The position numbers and the translations under genes were made by a program. Below the pieces are notes generated by a model. It did no database searches. It had not been told where the DNA came from and saw only the letters and a list, made by a program, of their open reading frames with translations. A stretch of DNA of 64,000 bases from Lepiota brunneoincarnata (taxonomy: Eukaryota; Basidiomycota; Agaricomycetes; Agaricales; Agaricaceae): the NCBI GenBank assembly GCA_023014365.1, contig JAEBUN010000063.1:62001-126000 (forward strand), read 5' to 3'. This document shows positions 22,130 to 32,214 of the stretch, one piece after another. Numbering within the stretch: the stretch's first letter is position 1; each line of letters begins with the position of its first letter.

Positions 22130-22640
22130 TATTGTTCGTTAACTCTAACTCGCCGACGGCTGAAACCAAACACGAGAACCCGTTTATCCTCGTTCAAATT
22201 GCCATGCTCATCGAAAAATCTCTCTGGTATCAACTGATCTGGATCATTGCATTTCGTCTTGTCACGGGTCATCGCCCTAATCCCGTATGTGAGCAATGCG
22301 CGCATAATGTAGACAAGGATTTTCAAAAATGCCTACAAAACATGGTAGTGGGTTTTTATCTGCGATGGTAACACCAAAGAGGCACTCCTCGGAATATCAT
22401 ACCCCTTATATACATCGTCCTCCTGAGATACATGCGGCACAACCAAAGGGAGCGGTGGCCTCCACCTGAATATCTCACGATAAATTGCTTCGAGGTAAGG
22501 GAGCGATACACGATCCTCCAATGTGGGCAGCCCATCCATGTCAAGCACTCGATCCAGCTCTTCCTGCGCCTTTTTCTGGATCTTCGGGTGGATCACCATA
22601 GCGAAGAAAAAACATTCCAAGGCTCATAGAACCTTTGTTC
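22130..22640 (-). pseudogene. cytochrome P450 pseudogene fragment
   Basis: The minus strand at 22620-22360 reads HPKIQKKAQEELDRVL, DRVSLPYLEAIYREIFRWRPPLPLVVPHVS and DDVYKGYDIPRSA: the P450 K-helix ExxR region (EIFR) and beyond. At 22290-22135 it continues with AMTRDKTKCNDPDQ, PERFFDEHGNLNEDKRVLVFGF and then SRRRV, where the haem-binding FGFGRRxCxG should be. The cysteine is missing and a stop follows, and the two parts are separated by a stop. N-terminal portions are not recognisable upstream. Class-II P450s of this type are abundant in agaricomycetes; this copy is non-functional. Confidence 0.8.
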
Positions 22641-24880
22641 ACGGCATGTGGAGTACTGGTCGACCGTCATCACTCCAGACATGGAAAACGTACCGTGTCC
22701 GCCCCGGCTGTTGCATTATTCTGATCTGAGTGTTATGGATCGAATGAGGTCCAAGTGGGACTACGCACCAGAGAAAGCCGTCCCAGCTATGCATTTCACG
22801 GACTCCGCTCCAATTGTGTTGGATTCGAGGAGAGACCGCATCAAGGATGACTTGGTGCTTCCCTTGCGCTAGCAAAACCAAAGCTGCCCTCCTGACCTAC
22901 CGATTGAGGTATAGCATCACGGTATCACCCACCATACATACTCGAAAGGGGTATTCAACAATTCAAGTGCACGCTGCCGGCCATCATCTGCGATACGATG
23001 GAATTCTGTCCCTGGAACTCATTGTGGGAGGTAGCGGAGGATTGGGAAAACATTCAGGGCGGCCACGGAGGAGTTGGCACCATTTCACTAATCCTGTGGA
23101 TTGTGTGTTCGACTACACTTACGATATGGTCGCCCTTGGGTTTGAATTCGTAGCGCTATATGATTTTGAGAATGATAGCTGCGCTCAATCTGGATTAAAC
23201 GTCGCGACCGAATGTTAGAAGGTGGGCACGCTATGCGCCAGGCGTACCTTTACAATGAGCAGCAAAGTTACTGGGGTCTGTAAGCAGTTGGGGTATCATC
23301 GCATGGACTTTAGTTAACTGGACCGGCTGGAGTCGGACAGCAGATTCCTGTTTGAAGTTCTGTTGGAAAATGCGTCGCTCCTGTCGCCAGCGCTCGCAGA
23401 TCGGCATGAGCCCGGTGTTGAACGTTGAACGCCATCTCGCCCTAGTAGCGGCTGTTCAGGGACAATGGCTAGGAGAATGGGAAACAATGGGCACATGCGG
23501 GCGAACACTGTACACTGCCGCGCGCCTCTCCAACAACTCCGGTGCATCCTTGAGGGCATTCAGCACCACTATTCTCTTTCCGGGAGCTGTCAGGCCAAGA
23601 ATCTTGCCTATCTTACGGTTAGCCAAACCCTACACCACGGGCATACGAGCGAGGCGAAGGACCTTGGTATTTTTGTAAGGATATTGCCAATGAGTAGACG
23701 TGATTGATCATTGGGGTCCTGGTGGCTAGATTCGCTTTGAGGTCCTCGTTCTCTTTGCGTAGGAGGTACAGAGGAGCAACAATAGAAGCGCAACAAACGA
23801 ACAGGGGAGCAAAATTCCTGGTTTCATGGTGACTAGGGAAGGAATCCAAAGGGTGCGCCCCCAAATTTGAGTTCACGGTCCATATATCCTCCATGTGACG
23901 GAATCTATTAGGGGGCGTTGGAATGCACTGCAGCAACGGTATGGGCCCGCCTAAGCGAGGGCGGTGGCACGAAAGGGAAAGTCTTTTATGGCGGTTCGGA
24001 TATCAATCAATTGAATTAACAGCAAGCTATGTGAGGGGTGAGTCCCCTGTATGCCAGCGTTGTGCTTATCTCGGAGGATGGTGGCTGTATTGAACGTCCT
24101 CAAGGATGAGTCATGAGCTTGAGCTTAGAGAAGAGTGTTGCATTGTCGGCGTACCTAGCGCAGTCTACATATACAGGCTCTATATACGTTAGGGGGGCGG
24201 CGCGGCGTAGCTTTCCCCCCACCACGATCAGCTGGGCATGCGATCTTGATATTCAATCTCTGCATAAACGTCCGTAAACTATCTGCAATTTATATCTACG
24301 CAGCTGAATAAGGGGGAAGCCATAAAGGCGCTCTAATGAGAAAGAGAATAAAGCTTAGGTATATGTTTGTGATAAAAACGCGAGGCTGTTGAATGCTCCG
24401 TATCCAAGGCGATTGTGGGTCCATGGCCCTGCCACGTATTTGCATTCCAACAGTTATTATTGTATCTAACATCTAATCTGATGAAAGTAGTCATTAAGTT
24501 GCAAGTGTGCACATTGGGAAGTGGCCGAGCTCGTGTTGGCAGCACAGACCGATCGGGCTTCTGCCAGAAACGGATTCTCCATGTCGCAGAAGCTTTGTTT
24601 CTGAGCTTCAAAGAACTTGGGACGGCTACTAAGGAAAGTGTGCATCTTGGGCCGCGTGTTGAAAGTGTCGACAAATCCACACCATATACATACTCCCGGA
24701 AGTTTCAAGGTGAAACCTTTGCGAAGAGGAAGAGTTGTGTCCATCTACCTTCTCAGCCTCATTTCCGGGCCACCTGAGAGCTTCCACTCTATCAGACGTT
24801 GAACCTTTTTGTAATGTTCATGGGAAAGGGAAAGAAATCGCTCCTCTGCAATTGGCCTGGGGGATGGGTGGCTCTCCTGC
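22641..24880. other. long stretch without a supported gene
   Basis: Several open frames of 60-135 codons occur on both strands, but none shows a domain, codon bias or splice pattern that I trust. A hydrophobic stretch on the minus strand at about 23740-23820 (FVCCASIVAPLYLLRKENEDLK) could be a membrane anchor from the destroyed N-terminus of the neighbouring P450 gene; this is a guess. The region looks like decaying gene sequence. Confidence 0.4.
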
Positions 24881-24884
24881 AAGT

Positions 24885-25668
24885 GAATCACGTCGAAACA
24901 CAATGAAACAATGCGAAACAAGACGTCGAGGTCCGGGCGTGGGGCGGCGATGAAGAGGTACGGAATCTCCTACAGGTGTATCGTGTCGAGGCAGGCGCGG
25001 CCAAGCGAAATGAAACGAAACACGCCGAAACGAAGCGAAACACAACGAACAAGGGGCGAGTGTAACCCGCGAAACGATTACAAAGCTTCAAAAACCAAGA
25101 AGACACATCGATTATTAAAGAGATGAGAGAACGAGATCGAGAGAAACTTCCTGGGTCCTTTATCGACTGGGGGGCTCGTCTCCTAGGTCTGTACTTTTAT
25201 ATACAAGTTAACGATATGTTTCCTACATCAAAATGAAGAGGAAAATAGGAGGTCCTAAAGCTAACTCATGTGTGGGAGATGAGGAGGGTGAAACAGGGGA
25301 TAACATAAAGTTTTCACGACTACATAAGCAGAAAATTAGGAAAGAAAAAAGGAGAGGATAAAAGGGACGGTGTGCGAGGCATAAAAATAAATATAAACAG
25401 AGAGAAAACTTATTCTATGATCGGACTCAGGGAATGAAATGGAGAATGAGTAAATTTTTATCTATCCTTGAACATATGAGGCTGCTGCCGACAGAACGGA
25501 GAGGTCGTCGAAATGCTCCTGGCTCCGTTGGTACGGGCGCTCCGAGATCCCTGATCCGAGAGTTGGTTTCGGGTTCGTCAGGGTCCGTCTTCCGAGCTCT
25601 ATGAGACATGGCTTGGGGCGGCCGCCACGCGCGCAGCCGCGTGCCCACCCCTACACGGAAACAATCAC
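24885..25668. repeat. dispersed repeat R, copy 2
   Basis: This uninterrupted counterpart of 3772-3838 plus 5344-6005 has a GAAAC-rich start, AACAAGGGGCGAGTGT, GGGTGAAACAGGGGA, GGGCGCTCCGAG and the end GTGCCCACCCCTACA. Comparing copies shows the hAT element was inserted within copy 1. No coding region. An LTR or non-autonomous transposon origin is possible. Confidence 0.5.
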
Positions 25669-26047
25669 TTGACTTCGAAACTGAGAGGGCTTGTCCAGAA
25701 ATAAATGAGATAAGATGTGAGAGACAAACGAGAGACCGGGGCGCATTACCGGCAGGGGAGCGGGCCCCTGAGAGCCATGCCTCATATACACGAGCAAATA
25801 CGCAAATTACAGTCGACTCTAAAATAACCCATGCCTATAGTAACCCATAATCTATAATAACCCATGAATTTGGGCTGCCACCGATTTGGTGGGCGGGGAC
25901 AACCCATAACTCTTCAACACCCCGTAACCCATAAGGATTTTGGGGGTCCTAAACCATATGTGGACCATTTCGGGTGTCCAGGACTACCAAACTCAGTAGT
26001 CTCCGACCCTTGTAACAGCTCAAATGAAGTAGATTTGCAATCTCAGA

Positions 26048-26482
26048 ATGACGAAACTCACAGTTTATTCAAATTTTAGGAGGAACAGAGTGAGCTCCCC
26101 TGGATACAGAGCATCTACTAGCAAAATTTCACTCATTCTCTCACCCCTCGTCACAGCTATGGGCAATAATCCACTCAACGTGCTCAAGAACAGGCTTAAG
26201 AAACTCAAAGAGCAAGTAAAAACACATAGGAATGTACTTTTGGCACGCCTTAGCCAGGCAGAGAAGCTTTCCTCGGAGGAAGAGGAATGGCTTGATCATG
26301 ATGGGAACCTCGTTGATGAAGAAGCACTCATTGACATGCTTGAGAAGGCCTCCAATTATGAGCATGGACTTGAAGGGCTGGATGCCGAGAAACAACCCTT
26401 AGTGAGACGCCTGATTGAGCTTGGTACTAAAACAAAAGATGTTGTTGTCCCAGGGAACTTGAAGAAAAGGAAGCGTATGTGA
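26048..26482 (+). CDS. N-terminal ORF of the pogo-like element
   Basis: The frame runs to 26482, and a likely intron (GTATGTGA donor at 26475, GACAG acceptor at 26530) would carry it on. From M at 26159 it reads PLNVLKNRLKKLKEQVKTHR, SSEEEEWLDHDGNLVDEE and ends in KKRKR, a charged, probably coiled-coil and nuclear-targeted segment. After the putative intron it continues PTEPKKKLAQ and then meets TAG, directly upstream of the transposase frame (LKKLPVFMKKE). It may therefore be the N-terminus of the transposase separated by a nonsense mutation, or a second protein. I recognise no domain. Confidence 0.5.
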   Translation: MTKLTVYSNFRRNRVSSPGYRASTSKISLILSPLVTAMGNNPLNVLKNRLKKLKEQVKTHRNVLLARLSQAEKLSSEEEEWLDHDGNLVDEEALIDMLEKASNYEHGLEGLDAEKQPLVRRLIELGTKTKDVVVPGNLKKRKRM

Positions 26483-26585
26483 CTGGCTCTCAAGGTTCTG
26501 ATGACAGTCCACAATGACATGTTTGACAGGTCCAACTGAACCTAAAAAGAAGTTGGCTCAATAGTTAAAAAAACTGCCAGTTTTT

Positions 26586-28289
26586 ATGAAGAAGGAGATT
26601 GCGACTGTCCAGCAGCGAATCGAAATTCTTGACTGGTATCACACTCACAAAGCAACCCAGGATGCTACTGCACGTCATTTTGATGCCAAGTACCCAAATC
26701 TACAGCTCCATCAGTGGACCATCAGTGATTGGGTGAAGAATGAGGCCAAGTGGCGGCAACGGTGGGCTGAGCTACAGGGCACAGCACAACTTGGGTACAT
26801 GAAACGAGCAAAGCAGACTGAACATCCAGCAGTCACAGAGATGCTCAAGCTATGGGTAGCCAAGGCAATGCAGGATGGGATAAACCTCAATGGAGAGGTA
26901 CTTCGGCAGGAGTGGAGGCATTTTGCTGACCCCGAGGGGATCCCAGACGATGAGAGGTTGAACCTGAGTGGTGGGTGGTTAACATCATTCAAGAAGCGTT
27001 GTGGTTTAAAGGAGTTTAGGAATCATGGTGAAGCAAGATCTGCAGACCCTGTCCAGGTTGAGAAGGAGTGCAAGCGAGTTCAGGAGCTCATCAGGAAATA
27101 TGGGTATCGGTTAAAAGACATATTTAATATGGATGAGACTGGTCTATTCTATGTGTAAGTCTCTGAACCTTAGTGATTCCGAAACCTGTTTCTGATTGAA
27201 CGAGACACAGGGTGCCTCCAGACTGTGGTTTGATGGATAGTCCCACATCAGGGGTTAAAGGAAACAAGAAACGAATCACATATGCATTCACAGCGAATGC
27301 AGATGGGAGCGAGAAGCTTCCTCCTTTTGTGATTGGAAAGGCAGCACGTCCATTTCTACTACCGAGCCAACGCGAAGGCTTGGATGACAGCTGTTCTTTA
27401 TCAAGAATGGCTTTCTGCATGGGACAAGAGGCTAAGGAGCTAAGGGCGTCACATACTCTTACTGCAGGACAACTCTAGTGCGCATATCCCACCTGAAAAC
27501 CTCACGAACATTCATGTGGAAAATTTTATGGCCAATCTGACCTCACACGTCCAGCCAAATGATGCAGGAATCATCCGTTGCTTCAAGGCACATTATCGTA
27601 GCAAATTCATTTCCTGAGCTATCGATTGCTACGACAACAACATCACACCAACTCACATTTACGATATCAATCAACTAGAGGCAATGCGTCTGGCTGACCT
27701 AGCCTGGAGGGACGTTGATACGACCACGATCCGCAATTGCTGGCACAAGGCCGGTATTCTTCCTCCAGACATGGACTCCATCACTCCTGCAGAACCTCCG
27801 GCTCCGATTATTCCCATCTCGTCTCTAATCAATTCACTACCTGCGGTGGTCAATGTGCCTGCCCCTTCGGTGGAGGAGGAGATAATGGATGGCCTTGCCG
27901 ACTTGGAGAAGAGGGGTGTCCTGTCAAAATCAAATCGCATGACAATTGAGGAACTTCTCAACCCAGAGTCTGAATGCGAGGTCATCTGTACCCGAATTTC
28001 TGATCAGGAAATTGCTGACTTAGTTAACGCAAAGAGGACAGCAACAGAGATGATGGACATTAATGGGGGAGATGATCACGGTGACGATGTGGAAGAAGTC
28101 CCCCCAAGGCCATCACGCCAACAAGCTCTTGCAGCGTCAGAGACTATTCAGCAATACGTAGCTGATGTGGATTCTGAATTTGCACGTCAGCTCGAGGTAG
28201 TTCTTTTGGAGTTCGGTCACCAGACCCGGCTTGAAGGGTCTCGCACACTCCAGCAGACATTAATTACTGACTATTTCTCTTCTACTTAG
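26586..28289 (+). pseudogene. pogo-type transposase, interrupted
   Basis: Exon 26586-27158 holds the two DNA-binding helix-turn-helix units: RIEILDWYHTHKATQDATAR, then a CENP-B-like WLTSFKKRCGLKEFR. The first acidic residue of the DDE triad is in FNMDETGLFY. After an intron (GTAAGT donor at 27156) come VPPDCG and GNKKRITYAFTANADGSEKLPPF. The second Asp is in LLQDNSSAH, and the third acidic position region is VQPNDAGIIRCFKAHYR. Between TYAFTAN and LLQDN the frame shifts. After KFIS there is TGA where Arg is expected, then the frame continues to a C-terminal domain (LADLAWRDVDTTTIRNCW...) ending at 28289. Inactive as it stands. Confidence 0.82.
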
Positions 28290-28479
28290 TTGCAGTAGAA
28301 CTACTATATACCCTTCGTTATAAAATACATGAGTTTAGGCCCGCCCGCTCCGGGAACCCCGGTCCGGAGAGGCCTTTGTGGCAACCCATACTCTATGATA
28401 ACCCATGGGTTTAGGGTGTCCACCAAAAGTATGGGTTATTTCAGAGTCGACTGTATTTTCTTCCTAGGCCCGAAATGAT

Positions 28480-28850
28480 CGCGCTCAGGGAAGGAATGGT
28501 AACAGAAGAAAATATTTGAATGAGCGAGATCGCAGGTGGAACAGGGAGGCTGTCGACGAAACTGGTGAGCTATGGACCTTTTCGGATGCGTGTATAGTAG
28601 TAACAACGATGTGACGCATACCAAGCTATTCTCCCTCATTCAATTTCTTGGAGCGCAGTGAATAGACTCTACCGCGCATTCTGGATAAATGTTTTCAACG
28701 AGACAGCGACCACGCCCAGGATCAATGCTCCGGACTCTACTTCTCGTTGCTTGAATTGCTGGCCTCTCACAAAAAAGGCGGAAAAAGGAGGTTGTCTGAT
28801 CTTCCGTAGAGGCCTCGCTCTGTGAATAGCCCATGAATCCAAGAAGGCCG
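28480..28850 (-). pseudogene. HNH-nuclease family relic, outlying copy
   Basis: The minus strand at 28660-28760 reads SRVRSIDPGRGRCLVEN followed by CAVESIHCAPR, the family core. The first Cys of the pair is replaced (PGRGRC instead of PCGGHC) and AHC has become IHC. Downstream exons are not visible. It lies immediately beside the pogo-like element, far from the main array. Confidence 0.6.
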
Positions 28851-29778
28851 GGTGGGCCTGATCGACGATGAAGTTAAGCACAGGGATCCTTGGCCTAACA
28901 CGGCGCATGCTGGGTCGTTTCAGCGGTCGGAGCTTAAAAACCGTTGAAATTCGACTTCATGCATAAAGCAAAACACACCTGACACCCTTTATAGCTATCT
29001 ACGATCGCCTGCTGTTAATCCTGCCAGGACTTCCAATTCGCGTTAAGGAATATCGAAACGCAGATATAATAGTAAATGGTAAGTGTGGATAGACAACAGA
29101 TCAAAACCAGTACCAAGGGGCCTGAGCGTCAGTATTGATTCAATTAGAAGAGAATCAAGAATGACATAACCCCCGCGAGGAGGCAGAGGGGGACACAGCC
29201 CATGCCTGACATTCGAGAGCATTCATTAATTCCGCCGTGTAGCGCGTGACGGTTGAGTCATGCCATGGCTGTGGTATAAGTCTAGGTTTACTACAATCCC
29301 ACTACTGTATGTCCATATATACAGTCCGGCAACAGAACACCTAACGTGTTCTGTTATGTCCCTTTGGTGCAATGGTTCACCGAGGTTCGCCACACAACTA
29401 CTAGAGGTGGCTAGGGGAGACGTGCGGTGGGCATCACACCTGCAGCCACCCGTCCACCTCTACAGGCTAAGAAATTTTGAAGTCCTCGGTCACGTTCCCG
29501 GGACATTTCTTAAGGATCCAGGTGCCTTGGTTGTGGGTACTCTCTTGGCTGAGCAGGATCTGGGTGAAGCCAATCTTATTACGGGAGTTGCCAGAATTTG
29601 ATGAGCCTCCCCACTCCAAGGGAAATCGTGAGGCTGATCGGAATCACCTGCGGTGCATCCCCGGTTGCAGCGGGGTGGACCCAGCGGGTGAGCAGGGTGC
29701 TCCGCAGCATCGTCTGTATCATATCTATGCTGTTGACATATATCTCTAGCGTGCCACATCGCGGCCCGGGCCATACGG
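28851..29778. other. no gene recognised
   Basis: There are short frames only. The stretch 29355-29400 has TGGTGCAATGG and GGTTCGCC motifs resembling pol III A and B boxes, but the spacing is too short for a tRNA. This may be the 5' continuation of the composite repeat that follows. Confidence 0.35.
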
Positions 29779-30049
29779 TTGGGGGGACTTCGCCCTTGCG
29801 AAGGGGCTCATCAGAGGGCTTAACCGCTACCCTAACCCGCCTTGGCTCGCGTAGCGACGGAATTAGACTACCTAACTTAGGGTGGCTGCGGGAATATATT
29901 AATTTGCCGGACCAGCTAACGCGCCAGGGTGCCGCAGGGACCCTGTACAGGTGGGTAGAATAGGGGGGCCGGGCCTGCATCCCTCCCACTTGGACCCCTC
30001 ACGGCACGGTGCCTGATGAGAGGCCAGCCTACTGTGTAGTCCTTTACAC
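29779..30049. repeat. dispersed repeat of about 270 bp, copy 2
   Basis: Matches 3472-3771 in block order, with short indels. Runs directly into the SINE-like copy at 30055. Confidence 0.65.
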
Positions 30050-30054
30050 CACAG

Positions 30055-30155
30055 CTTTTTCGTCCGTCAGATCCTTACTTAAGCATCAGGCCGGTCATCT
30101 CCGAAGATGGAGCAGCAAGCTGTGGAAGTGCGAGGTCTTGGAATTGAGCCAAGAT
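30055..30155 (-). repeat. SINE-like repeat, copy 3
   Basis: Same order of blocks as at 6006-6131 but more diverged: the T-arm-like stem CTTGG/CCAAG is kept while the B-box reads GCTCAATTCC. It ends with GGACGAAAAAGC on the minus strand. Confidence 0.5.
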
Positions 30156-30557
30156 GCAGCTTTCCAGCCAACTTGGGGCTGGGATTAGCGGTTTGGAATG
30201 TTGTGAGAAAAAGGAAGGTGTCATTCTCGGGGCTATCGGAATAGCCGACATAGCAATAATGATGGCAGGGAGGCCATCGAAGGGAGGGAGCTTGGTTCGC
30301 TAGAAAGTTCTTGAGAGGTGTGTCCAGCAGGCTGTGGAATCCCCACTTGTGTAAATGAATTACTCAAATTGACTGCCCCTTTTTTGTCCGAAATATGCCA
30401 CAGGGACGGCACCATGTGATCCGCAGGCACGACAGTCGATGGTACTTAAGCAATAGCTTAGGCACCATGCTGCAAAAAAAAGACCCTCTGTCCTCTTTTT
30501 TAATACTGTTACACTGTCCCGGCACCATCTTTGGTTCTCGACACCTAGTCAATAACA

Positions 30558-31064
30558 ATGCGCCGATTTGCGAACACACTTAATCTGAAGGTATCGCCGG
30601 ATCCCACTGTTTCCGAGTCTGTTTGCGTTGATATACGGATTATGCCTGATAAGGCGAACCAGAGGCCAGGTGACCAGGCAGAGAGGGAGCTAGAAAAAGC
30701 GACGAGAAAGGAAAAAAAAGCAGCGAGAGAATGTGATAAATTACTCTGGAAAATCGACCAGACGCACTCGGGGCAGGGGCAGCACCCGAAAAAAGTAGCC
30801 AATGCAAGGAAGAGGTGGCTAAGGAACGACGTCGAGTGGACGTGTGCGAACGCAGAAAGAGAAAGGGCAGAAAAAAATGCAAGGGCACAGAATCAGTTGA
30901 AACGGAAGGAGTTGGCTGGGTCATCAAGCGGTGGGAAGGATGGGGATCGGGAGAGGGACTCAGGTCAGGGGCGGCGGAAGTTTGTGAAAACCTCTGGGGA
31001 CATGGGGCCTGATGTTACCTATCCAAAAATAGCATCGAGGTCATCACAAGCGACGCGACTGTAA
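30558..31064 (+). CDS. hypothetical charged coiled-coil protein
   Basis: This single open frame of 168 codons is rich in Glu, Lys and Arg (ERELEKATRKEKKAARECDK, RKRWLRNDVEW, ERERAEKNARAQNQLKRKEL), then Gly/Ser/Arg-rich. The heptad-like charged stretch at residues 40-125 predicts a helix or coiled coil. I recognise no family and there is no nearby gene of related function. The lysine/arginine-rich composition could also arise by chance in A/G-rich DNA, so this is a weak gene candidate. Confidence 0.3.
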   Translation: MRRFANTLNLKVSPDPTVSESVCVDIRIMPDKANQRPGDQAERELEKATRKEKKAARECDKLLWKIDQTHSGQGQHPKKVANARKRWLRNDVEWTCANAERERAEKNARAQNQLKRKELAGSSSGGKDGDRERDSGQGRRKFVKTSGDMGPDVTYPKIASRSSQATRL

Positions 31065-32214
31065 CATACACCCAATAATCCCAAATAACCCCTGAGGTTA
31101 CACTGTGATATCGGGCCGGGACCAGCCTCTACAGGCCTCTACCACCCATCTCGTGTTACATGACATACATCTTCACACCGGAACGTTGGTGTTTTTAAGT
31201 TCAATCAAAAGGTTCACATAGTTGCACAGTGTCAGTTTCAAATCGGGCTGGAAACACTTGTAAAGTTTGAGCAATCATCCAAACTGAAAACCCAGTATAA
31301 CAATTACTTTTCATTAACTTTTCAACTCAGCTGAAAGTGATGTATAAACAATTAGATAAAGCCCCCAAAAAAACCCATATCTTGACCCATAAAATTGGGA
31401 TGACATATATGTCGAAGTATTCCGTTTTGAAAGGAAGCAGTCGGTGGGCGGCCTCACTAAAGGGGAAGGGCCAACGAATGAGCGGGGCTCGAGATAGTAT
31501 TCGGAGGTCAAGGGGGGAGTTTTCCATTTGCATGAGCTCGCCGCTATCTATCTTGATGAAGTAAGCCAGCGGGCTTACAAGTTTCCTCAATATATTCGGA
31601 TGGCTCAAACCAATTGTTTCTAGTTGAGCCAAAATACTTGCCCAAAAACGAGATTTTAAGAAGGCCAAAAGTAATCCTACGCCCCTCCCATGCGCATCAT
31701 GCACTCAACGTCTGCCCCAGTGGCACTCCCGGATTTATTTTATTACATCCTTCAATCATCGTAACAAAGAACGAAAAGAGAAACTTCAACCACTCTTTAT
31801 TAGGAGCTACCTTCCTTCATGAGACGTCAAGTAGACAACGAAAACATTTGAAATAGGGCTCTGTTCAATGCTTTCAAAGGACTCAAAAGAATCGCGGACC
31901 TCTTTGCTCCTGCATAGCTACAAATTCCTCATTGTCGATAATTCTGCTAGCGGTTGTAGAGGCGCTTACCTCGTAGTACGCGAAGAATATTGCATAATAA
32001 ATCACATATTACTCGAAACCAATACAAGCCAAAACTGATAGCTCCAGGCCGCGATGGAGGCCTGCTAGTTAAGACAGGCTCAACTGTATTTCATTATCCA
32101 TATTATTTTATGATACCATCATCGTCACAACCAACAGAGAGTCCAACGACCAGACATGCGTGAAGAATACAAATCCACTAGAAGTTCTTAATGGAGTGTA
32201 ACTACCAATCAGTT
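31065..32214. other. no gene recognised
   Basis: AT-rich stretch with several short frames and no family motif. Its right edge is the 3' flank of the FAD-linked oxidase gene. Confidence 0.4.

Larger units (their letters stand above)
25810..28453 (+). mobile_element. pogo/Tigger-like DNA transposon (2,644 bp), decayed
   Basis: The terminal inverted repeats are CAGTCGACTCTAAAATAACC at the left and its near-complement ending GAGTCGACTG at the right, with one mismatch in the first 20 bases. The target dinucleotide TA flanks both sides (25808-25809, 28454-28455), as in Tc1/mariner/pogo elements. AACCCAT/ATGGGTT motifs recur just inside both ends (for example 25827-25882 and 28383-28440) and are likely transposase binding sites. 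The interior encodes a CENP-B/pogo-type transposase in pieces. Confidence 0.88.

Noticed and set aside
29355..29400. tRNA-like A and B box motifs
   Set aside because: The boxes are about 12 nt apart, too close for a tRNA, and no cloverleaf can be formed.
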